Counted from the stretch's first letter, positions 39,616 through 48,774 are shown. The stretch: DNA of 64,000 nucleotides from Novosphingobium mathurense (GCF_900168325.1 NZ_FVZE01000005.1:124001-188000), one strand, 5' to 3'. Notes: generated from the sequence alone by a model not told the origin. Made by a program: numbers and translations.

Positions 39616-39774
39616 GGCGGCCGCACGCCTTGCATTCGCGTCGGAGCAATTCGTCGCATCTTGCACTGCAGCGGCTGTGGACAAAGGTTAAGAGCGCTTT
39701 GCGTGGACGAGTCGAAGCGTGCAATCAGGCTAGTCAAAGTGATTTCTTCGCGCACGTGCCTGCAGGAGAGCTAA
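39616..39774 (+). promoter_or_regulatory. ftsZ leader/promoter region
   Basis: The longest gap (159 bases) in the division cluster after mraZ, suggesting separate expression of ftsZ. It contains TGTGGACAA (39676-39684), a one-mismatch DnaA box on the minus strand, and a TTAA at 39688. GGAGAG sits 5 bases before the ftsZ ATG. No convincing -35/-10 pair could be fixed by eye. Confidence 0.4.
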
Positions 39775-41322
39775 ATGAGCATTAACATCGGACCGCCAGC
39801 GATTGACGAACTTCGCCCGCGGATTGTCGTGATCGGCGTCGGCGGTGCCGGCGGTAACGCTATTGCCAACATGATCGAGGCCCAGATCGAGGGTGTCGAC
39901 TTCGTGGTGGCCAATACCGACGCGCAGGCCCTCAACAATTCCATCGCCGAAACCCGCGTGCAGCTGGGGCCGGACATCACCCAGGGCCTCGGTGCCGGTT
40001 CGCGTCCCGAAGTGGGCCGTGCCGCTGCCGAGGAGACGCTCGAGGAAATCGACCGTCTGCTGGACGGCGTCCACATGGTCTTCATCGCGGCGGGCATGGG
40101 CGGTGGCACAGGCACGGGTGCCGCTCCGATCATCGCGCAGGCCGCGCGTGAAAAGGGCGTCCTGACTGTCGGCGTCGTGACCAAGCCCTTCATGTTCGAA
40201 GGCACGCGTCGCATGCGTTCGGCCGAAGCGGGCATCGAAGAGCTGCAGAAGCACGTCGATACGCTGATCGTCATCCCGAACCAGAACCTGTTCCTCGTCG
40301 CCAAGGCGGAGACGACCTTCAAGGAAGCGTTCTCGCTTGCCGACGAAGTGCTGCAGCAGGGCGTGCGTTCGATCACCGACCTGATGGTCATGCCCGGCCT
40401 GATCAACCTCGACTTCGCCGACGTGCGTTCGGTCATGGGCGAGATGGGCAAGGCGATGATGGGCACGGGCGAGGGCGAAGGCCCGAACCGTGCGCTCGAG
40501 GCGGCCGAACAGGCGATCGCCAACCCGCTGCTCGACGGCGTGTCGATGCAGGGCGCCAAGGGCGTCATCATCTCGATCATCGGCGGCGACGACATGAAGC
40601 TGCTCGAAGTCGACGAAGCGGCCAACCACATCCGTGAACTGGTCGATCCCGATGCCAACATCATCTGGGGTTCGGCGTTCAACCCGGACCTGCAGGGCAA
40701 GATCCGCGTCTCGGTCGTTGCTACCGGCATCGAGCAGACCGCCGAGCAGGCCGAAGTGGCTTCTCGCCCGATGAGCCTTGGCGCCTCGCGCGGCCCGGTC
40801 CGTCCGGCCGTTGCCCGCCCGGTTGCCGTCGAAACGCCCAGCGAGCCGGAGCCGATTGAATTGAGCGCGCCCGAGCCGGCGCCTGCGCCGCAGGTCGAAC
40901 CGGTCGCCTCCGCTCCCGCGCCGCAGTCGTTCGACGAGCTCGAACTTGGCGCGAGCGAAGAGATCGAGGGCGCTGACGAGCAGCAGGAAGCCGCTTCGGG
41001 CAGCTATGCCAGCCTTTCCGGACTGCGCACGCCGCGCAAGGAGCCGCTGGACCTCGGTGCTGAGGCCGAAGCTTCCGAACCGGCGCGCAACCAGGACGAA
41101 CTGATGCTCGATGGCGGACAGGCCGCTCCGGCGCCTTCCCCCACGCCGATCCCGCGTCGCCCCGCACCGGCGCAGCCGGCTGCCGGCGGTGGCAGCACCC
41201 TGTTCGAGCGCATGACCAGCCTGTCCCGGCCCAAGCCGGCAGCCAGCGCGCAGTCGGATGAGGATGAGGACAGCGCCTCGATCAGCATCCCGCGCTTCCT
41301 TGGGCGCCAGAACAACCAGTAA
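39775..41322 (+). CDS. ftsZ: Cell division GTPase FtsZ
   Basis: Tubulin homologue of 515 residues forming the Z ring. The N-terminal GVGGAGGNA (about 21-29) and the tubulin signature [10 protein letters not shown] (109-118) are intact, as is the T7 synergy region ([13 protein letters not shown], about 206-218). A long Pro/Glu-rich linker (about 320-495) leads to the conserved C-terminal peptide [10 protein letters not shown] that binds FtsA. Long linkers are usual for alphaproteobacterial FtsZ. Confidence 0.98.
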   Translation: MSINIGPPAIDELRPRIVVIGVGGAGGNAIANMIEAQIEGVDFVVANTDAQALNNSIAETRVQLGPDITQGLGAGSRPEVGRAAAEETLEEIDRLLDGVHMVFIAAGMGGGTGTGAAPIIAQAAREKGVLTVGVVTKPFMFEGTRRMRSAEAGIEELQKHVDTLIVIPNQNLFLVAKAETTFKEAFSLADEVLQQGVRSITDLMVMPGLINLDFADVRSVMGEMGKAMMGTGEGEGPNRALEAAEQAIANPLLDGVSMQGAKGVIISIIGGDDMKLLEVDEAANHIRELVDPDANIIWGSAFNPDLQGKIRVSVVATGIEQTAEQAEVASRPMSLGASRGPVRPAVARPVAVETPSEPEPIELSAPEPAPAPQVEPVASAPAPQSFDELELGASEEIEGADEQQEAASGSYASLSGLRTPRKEPLDLGAEAEASEPARNQDELMLDGGQAAPAPSPTPIPRRPAPAQPAAGGGSTLFERMTSLSRPKPAASAQSDEDEDSASISIPRFLGRQNNQ

Positions 41323-41334
41323 CGGTACAAGGCC

Positions 41335-41369
41335 AGAGGCGGTGACTGCAGTTGCCGCCTCTGCTTCTT
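41335..41369 (+). terminator. Terminator after ftsZ
   Basis: Stem AGAGGCGG/CCGCCTCT (41335-41342 and 41355-41362), extendable inward with a wobble pair, begins 13 bases after the ftsZ stop and is followed by GCTTCTT. Confidence 0.6.
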
Positions 41370-41521
41370 GTGGCATCCCCGGCACCGTCTGCCGCGCTGC
41401 ATGATTGCGTCGGCGGCCCGTTCGCTGCAGGTTCATCGACCGGGCGGCATGGGGGAGCCCGGCAATTCATTTGACGGCGTGCGCGTGCGATGGTCGCCGT
41501 TGCGATAGAGGTTTCTGAATC

Positions 41522-43414
41522 TTGCGGTTTGAGCTGAGGGTTTCGCGGTTCCTGGCAGGCGTAGGCCTTGCTGCCGTTTCGTTCGTCCCTGCCGCCGCAT
41601 CGGCCCAGAGTGCCCCGGTCGTCTCGCGGCCTATCGTGCAGGCGATTCCCAGTGTCGATCCGCAGAAGCTCAGCGATGCCCTGACGCGGCTCGGGCGTGA
41701 TCCGCGCGACGTCAATGCGCTGATGGACGCTGCGGATGCTGCGCGTGCCCTTGGCGACTATGACGCCTCGATCGGCTTCTATCGCCGCGCCGAAGACCTT
41801 TCTCCCAACAATGCGCGAATCAAGTCGGGCTTGGCCAAAGCGCTGGTGCTGAGCGGCGATCCGGTTGCGGCGATTCCCGTTTTTGCCGAGGCCGAACGGG
41901 CAGGAGCCAGGGCCAGTGAGATCGCTTCTGACCGCGGCCTGGCCTTCGACCTTGTCGGCGACAATGCAACCGCCCAGCGTTACTACATCGGTGCGCTCGA
42001 CGGTTCGGGCGATGACGAGGCGCGCATGCGCTATGCCGTCAGTCAGGCCATCGCGGGCGATGTCGAGGCGGCACAACAGACTCTGCTGCCCCTGCTGCGC
42101 AAGCAGGACAAGCCGGGCTGGCGAACGCGCGCTTTCACGCTGGCCATCGTGGGTGACACCAAGGAAGCGGTCGATCTGGCGAACCGGATCCTGCCTGCCC
42201 CGCTGGCCCAGAACGTGGCGCCCTATTTGCGCTACATGCCGCGCCTGACCAAGGCGCAGCAGGCTGCTGCGGCCAACCTCGGCAAGTTCCCCAAGGCATC
42301 GGAAATCGGCCGCGACGATCCACGCATCGCTTCCTACAAGCCCGTGCAACTGGCGGCCGCGCTGCCCTCCAGCGCTGCCAATACGCAGTCGTCGGCATCC
42401 GGCAAGCCTTCGGACAAGGCGAGCCGGCAGAAGGCAGTCAAGGCGCAGGCCGAACAGGCGAGGCGTGAGGCAGAAGTCACCGAGAACCGTCGCAAGGCCG
42501 CGCTGGCCTCGGCTTCGGCGGACCGCGTTGCGCCGCCCGATCCCAAGCCTGCGATCGAGCGGAATGCAGGAGAGCTGCCTCCGCGCGATGCCAATGGCGA
42601 ACTGCCGCCGGTGAACGCCAGCTCTGCGCGACAGGCGGCTGCTGCCGCAAGTATGGCTCAGGCCGCGCCGACACCTACGCCGGCGCCTTCGCGCCCGATG
42701 GCGCCCACGCCCATGCCCACGCCCACGCCCACGCCGTCAACGCGTCCGGTGCCAACCTCTGTCGCCGTGGCCGCTACGCCTGCTTCCCAGGCGCCCGCAA
42801 GGCCGTCTGCTCCGGCTTCCGGCGGTTTCGATCTGGCGCGTATCGGCGGTTCGGCATCGGCGGTGACGCCTGTCAGGGCTCCCGATGCCCAGGTTTCGGC
42901 GGCTCCGGTTCAGGCCCCGGTGTCCACGCCCGTTGCGGAGGCGCCACCCGAGCCCGGGCCGAACCAGCTTTCGCTCAGCGACATCTTTGCCGACCTCGGC
43001 AGGCCGACGACGCAGGCAATGCCCGCGTCCGGTGCAGTCGACATCCGCAAGATCGTTCCGGCCAAGCCCAAGCCGAAGGAAGAACCCAAGCCCGCTCCCA
43101 AGCCGGAGAAACCGGCTCCGCCGCCGCCACCCGCGCATCCGAGCCGGATCTGGGTGCAGATCGGCGTGGGCCGCGACAAGGGAGCCATCGCCTTCGACTG
43201 GCGTCGGCACCTGCGTGAGACCCCGGCGCTGTTCAAGGGGCGAAAGCCCTATGTCAGCGAGATGGGCCGGACCAATCGCATCCTCGTCGGGCCGTTCGAG
43301 ACGAGCAAGGCGGCGAACGAGTTTGCCGCCGAAGTGCGCAAGGCCGATGTTGCGAACGCCTTGCCCTGGACCAGCCCGGCAGGTCAGGTCGTGGACGAAT
43401 TGCCGACCAAATGA
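41522..43414 (+). CDS. TPR and SPOR domain protein (secreted)
   Basis: Exported protein of 630 residues. A signal peptide (residues 1 to about 27, ending AAASAQ) is followed by TPR-like helical repeats (about 45-220), a long Pro/Ala/Thr-rich linker with PTP repeats, and a C-terminal SPOR domain (about 540-620, RIWVQIGVG to KADVANAL). SPOR domains bind septal glycan strands stripped of peptides, so a division-site role is likely, in line with its place just after ftsZ. The start is TTG at 41522, supported by the signal peptide; an AGAGG lies about 10 bases upstream. A separate transcript is probable because of the terminator after ftsZ. Confidence 0.85.
   Translation: MRFELRVSRFLAGVGLAAVSFVPAAASAQSAPVVSRPIVQAIPSVDPQKLSDALTRLGRDPRDVNALMDAADAARALGDYDASIGFYRRAEDLSPNNARIKSGLAKALVLSGDPVAAIPVFAEAERAGARASEIASDRGLAFDLVGDNATAQRYYIGALDGSGDDEARMRYAVSQAIAGDVEAAQQTLLPLLRKQDKPGWRTRAFTLAIVGDTKEAVDLANRILPAPLAQNVAPYLRYMPRLTKAQQAAAANLGKFPKASEIGRDDPRIASYKPVQLAAALPSSAANTQSSASGKPSDKASRQKAVKAQAEQARREAEVTENRRKAALASASADRVAPPDPKPAIERNAGELPPRDANGELPPVNASSARQAAAAASMAQAAPTPTPAPSRPMAPTPMPTPTPTPSTRPVPTSVAVAATPASQAPARPSAPASGGFDLARIGGSASAVTPVRAPDAQVSAAPVQAPVSTPVAEAPPEPGPNQLSLSDIFADLGRPTTQAMPASGAVDIRKIVPAKPKPKEEPKPAPKPEKPAPPPPPAHPSRIWVQIGVGRDKGAIAFDWRRHLRETPALFKGRKPYVSEMGRTNRILVGPFETSKAANEFAAEVRKADVANALPWTSPAGQVVDELPTK
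42703..42732 (+). repeat. Tandem hexamer repeat coding for Pro-Thr
   Basis: Five copies of GCCCAC (one is GCCCAT) in the linker of the SPOR protein, encoding Pro-Thr/Met units. In-frame length change would only vary the linker. Confidence 0.6.
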
Positions 43415-43479
43415 CGGTGTCCAGCGCAAACTAAACACCGATCAGGCGTAGTAAACTTCCTGATGGCTGGTGGCTGCGG

Positions 43480-43506
43480 TTAATCTTTGGTTTAGTCTTA
43501 TCCACA
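43480..43506 (+). promoter_or_regulatory. Possible DnaA box beside a CtrA-like site
   Basis: TTATCCACA at 43498-43506 is a perfect DnaA 9-mer. TTAA-N7-TTTA at 43480-43494 is one base off the CtrA consensus TTAA-N7-TTAA. Both lie in the 196-base gap upstream of the YbjN-like gene. Chance occurrence of either is not negligible. Confidence 0.3.
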
Positions 43507-43610
43507 TCCTGTAAACAGGCTTGTGCAGTTTTGCGCAGGCGTTTCGGTCTCCTGCATTGTGCTGCCCCGGGCAAGCAAGACATCCATGCTCCAGATATCT
43601 CGGAGGATGA

Positions 43611-44129
43611 ATGTCAGGATTTATGAGAACGGTGCAGGACGAGATGGCCAGCGAGGACGATGCCGCTCCGGTGGAGATGCTCGCCTGCCTTTTCGAAGCC
43701 CGCGACTGGCCATTCGAACACACGTCCGACGACGAGATCTCGGCGGAAGTGAAGGGAAGCTGGGCGACCTACCAGATCCAGGCAGTCTGGCGGCGCGAGG
43801 ACCGGGTGCTCCAGCTCCTGTGCCTGCCCGACATTCGCGTCACCGATGCCAAGCGCCCGGCGGTTTACGAAGCGCTGGCGATGATCAACGAACAGCTCTG
43901 GGTCGGCCATTTCGATGTCTGGTCCAACGGCAGCGTGGTTCTCTATCGCCATGGTCTGATGCTGGGCGAAGACGGCCTGCTCGGCCCCGGTCAGGCGCAG
44001 ATGGTAGTCGAGGCGGCGATCGAGGAATGCGATCGCTTCTACCCGGTCTTCCAGTTCATCCTGTGGGGCGACAAGACCCCCTCCGAAGCGCTCTCGGCAG
44101 CGCTCGTCGATGCGGCCGGAGAAGCCTGA
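43611..44129 (+). CDS. YbjN domain-containing protein
   Basis: Cytoplasmic protein of 172 residues with a YbjN-type (type III secretion chaperone-like) fold. Indicators are a short helix with acidic residues, ISAEVKGSWATYQIQAVWR, LLCLPDIRV, INEQLWVGHFDVW and a C-terminal helix. YbjN family members affect motility and stress tolerance, but the mechanism is unknown. A GGAGG lies 4 bases before ATG 43611; an ATG at 43623 is also possible. It follows the SPOR gene by 196 bases. Confidence 0.82.
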   Translation: MSGFMRTVQDEMASEDDAAPVEMLACLFEARDWPFEHTSDDEISAEVKGSWATYQIQAVWRREDRVLQLLCLPDIRVTDAKRPAVYEALAMINEQLWVGHFDVWSNGSVVLYRHGLMLGEDGLLGPGQAQMVVEAAIEECDRFYPVFQFILWGDKTPSEALSAALVDAAGEA

Positions 44130-44249
44130 CGCTGTTATAAGAGCGGAGCGGGCTGGTCCGGCTGAAAACCGCGCTTTGGGCCTTGGCAGGCGAGGGCGGC
44201 GCGCCTAATTGGGGCGGCAATTCAAGCCGTTCCCCCAACAGGAGAAGAC

Positions 44250-45071
44250 ATGGACCGCTTTCAGAACATCCTGCTCGTAGGCTGTGGCAACATGGCTGGT
44301 GCCATGCTCGACGGATGGCTGGCAGGCGGTATCCCGGCCTCGTGTTTCACGGTCGTCGACCCCTATCGCAAGGCCGTTCCGGAGGGCGTGACCCTGCTGC
44401 GCGAACTGCCCGAAGAGCGCTTCGATGCCATAATGCTGGGCGTGAAGCCGCAGGGCCTCGACGATCTCGCGCCGTCGCTGGCGCCGCTGGTGGGCGCTGA
44501 AACGGTGCTTTTCTCGATCCTTGCCGGCGTCGAGTTCGACAGCCTTGCCGCCCGCTTTCCCGAAGCAGGCGCTGTTGTGCGGATCATGCCGAACCTTGCT
44601 GCGGCCATCGGCAAGTCGCCGATCGCCCTCGATTCCCGCGGACTCGACGATCAGGGCCGCGGGGCCGTGACGGCACTCATGCAGCCGCTCGGCACACCGG
44701 AATGGCTGGCCGGTGAAGAGCTGTTCGATGCCGTGACGGCGCTAGCCGGCTGCGGTCCCGCCTTTGTCTATCGCTTCATCGATTCCCTCGCGGCAGGGGC
44801 GACGGCCCTCGGCCTCGACGCCGGACAGTCCCAGCGCCTCGCAATCGCCATGGTCGAGGGCGCCGCACAACTTGCCGCCGGGCAGGCCACGGCTCAGCCG
44901 CCGGTCTCGCCGGGCGAACTGGCCGACAAGGTCGCGAGCCCGGGCGGTTCGACCCGTGCCGGCATGAACGTGCTCGATGCGGACCACGCGCTGGCCAAGG
45001 TGATTGCCGCGGCCATGGAAGCATCGCGCGATCGCAATGCCGAAATGGCGGCCGAAGCGCGCAAGGCTTGA
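44250..45071 (+). CDS. proC: Pyrroline-5-carboxylate reductase
   Basis: Last enzyme of proline synthesis (273 residues), reducing P5C with NAD(P)H. The Rossmann loop is LLVGCGNMAGAML (about 8-20). The family signature near the C-terminus is visible as ELADKVASPGGSTRAGM (about 227-243). The ATG at 44250 is preceded by AGGAGA. Its partner proB lies 3.8 kb downstream in a different transcription unit. Confidence 0.96.
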   Translation: MDRFQNILLVGCGNMAGAMLDGWLAGGIPASCFTVVDPYRKAVPEGVTLLRELPEERFDAIMLGVKPQGLDDLAPSLAPLVGAETVLFSILAGVEFDSLAARFPEAGAVVRIMPNLAAAIGKSPIALDSRGLDDQGRGAVTALMQPLGTPEWLAGEELFDAVTALAGCGPAFVYRFIDSLAAGATALGLDAGQSQRLAIAMVEGAAQLAAGQATAQPPVSPGELADKVASPGGSTRAGMNVLDADHALAKVIAAAMEASRDRNAEMAAEARKA

Positions 45072-45077
45072 GTGACG

Positions 45078-45095
45078 CCGGGGCGTTCGCCCCGG
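45078..45095 (+). terminator. Hairpin after proC
   Basis: Stem CCGGGGC/GCCCCGG with a 4-base GTTC loop, 6 bases after the proC stop. No T tract follows, so termination strength is uncertain. Confidence 0.45.
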
Positions 45096-45097
45096 TT

Positions 45098-45176
45098 GGT
45101 TACACTTTGACACAATCCGCGACGTCCGGTTTTTCTTGAATATTGGGCTGCGCGCGCCGATATTCATTGTGTAACC
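45098..45176. promoter_or_regulatory. Nested inverted repeats before the Bax-inhibitor gene
   Basis: An outer pair GGTTACAC (45098-45105) and GTGTAACC (45169-45176) encloses an inner pair TGAATAT (45137-45143) and ATATTCA (45160-45166). A perfect -35 hexamer TTGACA occurs at 45107-45112, but no good -10 at 16-18 bases was seen. It could be an operator or a folded leader. Confidence 0.35.
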
Positions 45177-45216
45177 GGCCACGGCATTGTGCGCGCGCCG
45201 GGAAAGGGAGTTAGAA

Positions 45217-45957
45217 ATGGCGAATTGGAACGACCCCCAGCCCCGCTCGGGCTTCGGTGCGTCTCCGAGCCTTGACGGACGCACGGCTGGCCAGGCCACC
45301 TTTGACATGGGCCTGCGCCGTCACATGCTTTCGATCTACAACTACATGGCTTCCGGCGTTCTGCTGTCGGGGATCGTGGCGATGCTCTTCGCGTCGTCCG
45401 GCATGGCCGTGCAATTGCTGTCGAGCCCGCTCAAGTGGGTAGTCATGCTGGCACCGCTCGGCTTCGTCCTGGCCATGAACTTCGGCGTGAACCGGATGAA
45501 AACCTCGACGCTGCAGATGCTCTACTGGGGCTTCTGCGTTGTCATGGGTCTGTCGCTCTCGGCGATCTTCCTGGTCTTCACCGCCAGCTCGATCGCGACG
45601 ACGTTCTTCGCGACCGCGGCTGCCTTCGCTGGTCTCAGCCTCTTCGGCTATACCACGAAGAAGGATCTTTCGGGCTTCGGCACGTTCCTGATCATGGGCG
45701 TGGTTGGCATCCTCGTTGCGATGGTGATCAACCTGTTCGTCGGGTCGACGGTGCTGCAGCTTGCGATCTCGATCCTCGGCGTGCTGATCTTCGCCGGCCT
45801 GACTGCCTACGACACCCAGATGCTGAAGAACCAGTACTACCAACTGCGTGGTACGGAGTTCGTCGGCAAGGCGGTCGTCCTTGGCGCGCTGAGCCTTTAC
45901 CTGGACTTCATCAACATGTTCCAGTTCCTGCTCTCGTTCCTCGGCCAGAGGGACTGA
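45217..45957 (+). CDS. Bax inhibitor-1/YccA family membrane protein
   Basis: Membrane protein of 246 residues with about seven transmembrane helices. The family region near the C-terminus is present (ILIFAGLTAYDTQMLKNQYYQ, with the aspartate of the pH-sensing pair). Bacterial members act as calcium leak channels or modulate the FtsH protease (YccA); the exact role here is open. The ATG at 45217 has AAAGGGAG 6 bases upstream, which decides against ATG 45187. Confidence 0.92.
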   Translation: MANWNDPQPRSGFGASPSLDGRTAGQATFDMGLRRHMLSIYNYMASGVLLSGIVAMLFASSGMAVQLLSSPLKWVVMLAPLGFVLAMNFGVNRMKTSTLQMLYWGFCVVMGLSLSAIFLVFTASSIATTFFATAAAFAGLSLFGYTTKKDLSGFGTFLIMGVVGILVAMVINLFVGSTVLQLAISILGVLIFAGLTAYDTQMLKNQYYQLRGTEFVGKAVVLGALSLYLDFINMFQFLLSFLGQRD

Positions 45958-46027
45958 TCGGGGCGGACATGGCGGCTCGTCCCGCTCGCGGGGCGAGTAA
46001 TCCACAGTCCAGGCAGGCATTGCTATT

Positions 46028-46064
46028 ATGCCCGGTGCGGTTCGTCGCACCGGGCATTTCTTTT
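46028..46064 (+). terminator. Strong intrinsic terminator after the Bax-inhibitor gene
   Basis: Perfect 12-bp stem (ATGCCCGGTGCG at 46028-46039, complement at 46046-46057) with a 6-base loop, followed by TTCTTTT. A weaker GC hairpin at 45976-45997 precedes it. Confidence 0.9.
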
Positions 46065-46113
46065 GCCGCAAGGCGGAGATAGGATTCCGGCCGTTCTGAT
46101 GGAGTGATACAGG

Positions 46114-46851
46114 GTGGAAAACCACAAGATGAAAGGGCTTGTTCGCCGCGCGCCGTTGCTGGCCGGCTCGGTCCTGGCCGTAACGATCGCAGTTCTTTCC
46201 GGCTGCTCGACCCCGCCACCGCCGCCGCCGCCGCCGCCGCCGGTTGTCGTGATCCCGCCCAAGCCGACGCCGCCGATGGGTGCACCCGAGAACATGACGG
46301 TCCCGGCTGCAGACGTGAACGGCGTGCGCCAGACGGTGAACTCGGGCATATCCACCTCGCAGGCGGTGTGGAACTTGCGTTCGGCCTACAACGTGGCGGC
46401 GCTCAACTGCGTGGAAGTGCAGTATCAGCCGATCCTCGACGGCTACAAGCGCTTCCTGAAGGTCTATGCCAAGCCGCTCAATGCCGCGAACCGCGAGATC
46501 GACCGCAGCTTCCAGACCCAGCACAAGGGGCGTGAGGCGATCAAGGCACGCGAGACCTACCAGACGCAGGTCTATAACTTCTTCTCGCTGCCGCCGGTCG
46601 ATGCGAACTTCTGCCAGGCCGCGATGGACCTGACTGCGGAGCTGGAAACGGTCAATGCGGGCCAGTTCGAGACTTTCGCCTTCACCGGTCTTGCCAAGAT
46701 GGAAGCGCCGTTCAAGTCGTTCTTCGACAGCTATGAGCAGTACAAGGCAGACCTTGCGGCATGGGAAGCGCGCTACGGCAAGGCCAACATCACCGTGCGT
46801 CCGACCTTCGAGCAGCAGGCGCAGGCAGCTTCGGGCGTGCTGCAGCAGTAA
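46114..46851 (+). CDS. Proline-rich lipoprotein, unknown function
   Basis: Lipoprotein of about 245 residues: basic n-region, hydrophobic core and lipobox LSGC (Cys about 31). After the Cys comes a run of ten prolines, then a helical soluble domain with no recognised family. The long helix around RSAYNVAALNCVEVQY and the C-terminal coiled segment suggest an all-helical fold. I start at GTG 46114 (GGAG about 9 bases upstream); ATG 46129 is an equally plausible start and still gives a full signal. It is flanked by strong terminators on both sides, so it forms a single-gene unit. Confidence 0.75.
   Translation: MENHKMKGLVRRAPLLAGSVLAVTIAVLSGCSTPPPPPPPPPPVVVIPPKPTPPMGAPENMTVPAADVNGVRQTVNSGISTSQAVWNLRSAYNVAALNCVEVQYQPILDGYKRFLKVYAKPLNAANREIDRSFQTQHKGREAIKARETYQTQVYNFFSLPPVDANFCQAAMDLTAELETVNAGQFETFAFTGLAKMEAPFKSFFDSYEQYKADLAAWEARYGKANITVRPTFEQQAQAASGVLQQ
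46219..46242 (+). repeat. CCG trinucleotide repeat
   Basis: Eight tandem CCG copies coding for part of the ten-proline linker just after the lipid anchor of the lipoprotein. Slippage would change linker length by whole residues without breaking the frame. Confidence 0.7.
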
Positions 46852-46864
46852 CCTGATTGCAGGA

Positions 46865-46905
46865 ATGCGCGAGGTGGGCTGAAAGTCCGCTTCGCGCATT
46901 TTTGC
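46865..46905 (+). terminator. Intrinsic terminator after lipoprotein gene
   Basis: A 15-bp stem with three wobble pairs (46865-46879 against 46885-46899), loop of 5, followed by a run of T and then GCTCTTT. Confidence 0.85.
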
Positions 46906-46981
46906 TCTTTCATGGGTGGGTTCTCTTCGCTAAGGGAGCCGCTCGCGTGGTGGCGAGTCCGCTACGTGCGATTGCTGGAAC

Positions 46982-47057
<76 letters not shown>

Positions 47058-47078
47058 GTAATTGAAGTTTTGCGCTGG

Positions 47079-47126
47079 TCCGGAATGCTTCCGGATCTCA
47101 CCCGGTCGGGCGCGGCCGGGTTTTTT
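47079..47126 (+). terminator. tRNA terminator (two hairpins)
   Basis: A TCCGGAA/TTCCGGA hairpin (47079-47095) is followed by CCCGGTC/GGCCGGG (47101-47107 and 47114-47120) with six T directly after. Confidence 0.9.
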
Positions 47127-47224
47127 GTTTGAGTGCCGGATTGGCTTGGTCCATCACCGGCACTGTTCGGGCAGGGCTGGTCCTTGCGTGAACGGACCCA
47201 CGAGCGAGACCGCCGGAAACCACG

Positions 47225-48280
47225 ATGCATTTTCTCGACCAGGCCAAGATCTATATCCGTTCGGGCGCAGGCGGCCCGGGTGCGGTCAGCTTCCGTCGCG
47301 AGAAGTACGTTGAGTACGGCGGACCCGACGGCGGAAACGGCGGCAAGGGCGGCGACGTCATCTTCGAAGCGGTTGCCGGCCTCAACACGCTGATCGACTT
47401 TCGCTATACCCAGCACTTCAAGGCCCCGCGCGGCGGCCACGGCATGGGCAAGAACCGCAATGGCGCGGCCGGCAAGGACCTGGTGATCAAGGTGCCGGTC
47501 GGCACGCAGATCCTTTCCGACGAGGACCGCGAAACGGTGCTGGCCGACCTGACCGAGGCGGGCCAGCGCGTGACCCTGCTCGAAGGCGGCATGGGTGGTC
47601 GCGGCAATGCCAGCTACAAGACCAGCACCAACCGCGCTCCGCGCCAGCACCAGCCGGGCATTCCGGCCGAGGAGCTGTGGGTTTGGCTGCGACTCAAGCT
47701 GCTGGCTGACGTTGGTCTCGTCGGCATGCCCAATGCCGGCAAGTCGACTTTCATCAACAAGCTGTCGAACACCAAGGCCAAGGTTGGCGACTACGCCTTC
47801 ACCACGCTGCGCCCGCAGTTGGGCGTCGTGACCCACAAGCACCGCGAGTTCGTGCTGGCCGACATTCCGGGCCTGATTGCGGGCGCTGCCGATGGTGCGG
47901 GGATCGGCGACCGTTTCCTCGGCCACATCGAGCGCTGCCGCGTGCTCGTCCACCTCATCGACATTTCCAGCACCGACCCGGTCGAGGCGATGCAGGTCGT
48001 GGAAGAGGAGCTTGAGGCCTACGGCGGCGGCCTTGAGGACAAGCCGCGCCTGGTGGCGCTCAACAAGATCGATCTCGTCGATGACGAGCTGGCGCGGGAA
48101 TATGCCAAGGAACTGCTCAAGGGCGGTGCCGACGAGGTGTTCCCGATTTCCGGCGCGACCGGCAAGGGCATGTCCAAGCTGCTCGACGCGGTGATCGAGT
48201 ACCTGCCTGCCGCGACCGTCACCGAACGCCCAGAAGGCGAACGGGAAGACTCCGAGGACAAACCCTGGTCGCCGATCTGA
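47225..48280 (+). CDS. obgE: Obg GTPase (CgtA)
   Basis: Essential ribosome-associated GTPase of 351 residues involved in 50S assembly and growth control. The glycine-rich Obg fold fills about 1-158 ([18 protein letters not shown]). The G domain has the P-loop GMPNAGKST (about 166-174), switch [16 protein letters not shown] and NKID. The C-terminal OCT domain is lacking, common in proteobacteria. A 7-bp inverted repeat GTGCCGG/CCGGCAC (47133-47139 and 47157-47163) sits in its leader. Confidence 0.97.
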   Translation: MHFLDQAKIYIRSGAGGPGAVSFRREKYVEYGGPDGGNGGKGGDVIFEAVAGLNTLIDFRYTQHFKAPRGGHGMGKNRNGAAGKDLVIKVPVGTQILSDEDRETVLADLTEAGQRVTLLEGGMGGRGNASYKTSTNRAPRQHQPGIPAEELWVWLRLKLLADVGLVGMPNAGKSTFINKLSNTKAKVGDYAFTTLRPQLGVVTHKHREFVLADIPGLIAGAADGAGIGDRFLGHIERCRVLVHLIDISSTDPVEAMQVVEEELEAYGGGLEDKPRLVALNKIDLVDDELAREYAKELLKGGADEVFPISGATGKGMSKLLDAVIEYLPAATVTERPEGEREDSEDKPWSPI

Positions 48281-48774
48281 CAGATGCGCGCCTGACGCTC
48301 AGGCGCGCGACGCCGGGCGATGCGGATGCGATAGCGCAGATCATCCTGCCGATGATCGCTGCGGGCGAGACTTACGCGCTCGACCGGCACATGACGCGCG
48401 AGGCTGCCCTTGCCTGCTGGATGGGGTCGGATCGGCAGACTTTCGTTGCCGAGCAGGGCGGCGAAATCCTCGGGACCTATTACCTGCGCGCCAACCAGGC
48501 CGGCGGCGGCAGCCACGTCTGCAATTGCGGCTACGTGACGCGGGCCTCGGCAAGCGGCAGGGGCGTGGCGCGCCGGATGTGCGAACACTCGCTGGTCCAG
48601 GCACACGAGCAGGGATTCCGGGCGATGCAGTTCAATTTCGTGGTGAGCACCAATGTCCGTGCGGTGGGCCTGTGGCATTCGCTGGGGTTCGAGACGGTTG
48701 GCCGGCTGCCGCGCGCTTTCGCCCATCCGGAGCAGGGGCTGGTCGATGCCCTTGTGATGTATCGCGAAGTTTGA
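48265..48774 (+). CDS. GNAT family N-acetyltransferase (start codon unclear)
   Basis: Acetyl-CoA-dependent acetyltransferase of about 169 residues. The usual GNAT start is plainly encoded ([19 protein letters not shown]), then the acetyl-CoA loop region ([15 protein letters not shown]) and the C-terminal [11 protein letters not shown]. No ATG, GTG or TTG precedes the beta1 strand in this frame. I place the start at CTG 48265, which has GAGG about 7 bases upstream and overlaps the obgE end by 16 bases. The first ATG, at 48352, would delete beta1 and alpha1. The substrate is unknown. Confidence 0.75.
   Translation: MVADLTDARLTLRRATPGDADAIAQIILPMIAAGETYALDRHMTREAALACWMGSDRQTFVAEQGGEILGTYYLRANQAGGGSHVCNCGYVTRASASGRGVARRMCEHSLVQAHEQGFRAMQFNFVVSTNVRAVGLWHSLGFETVGRLPRAFAHPEQGLVDALVMYREV

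Noticed and set aside
39688..39702. CtrA site in the ftsZ leader
   Set aside because: Only one TTAA half-site; the second half is TTGC, two mismatches.
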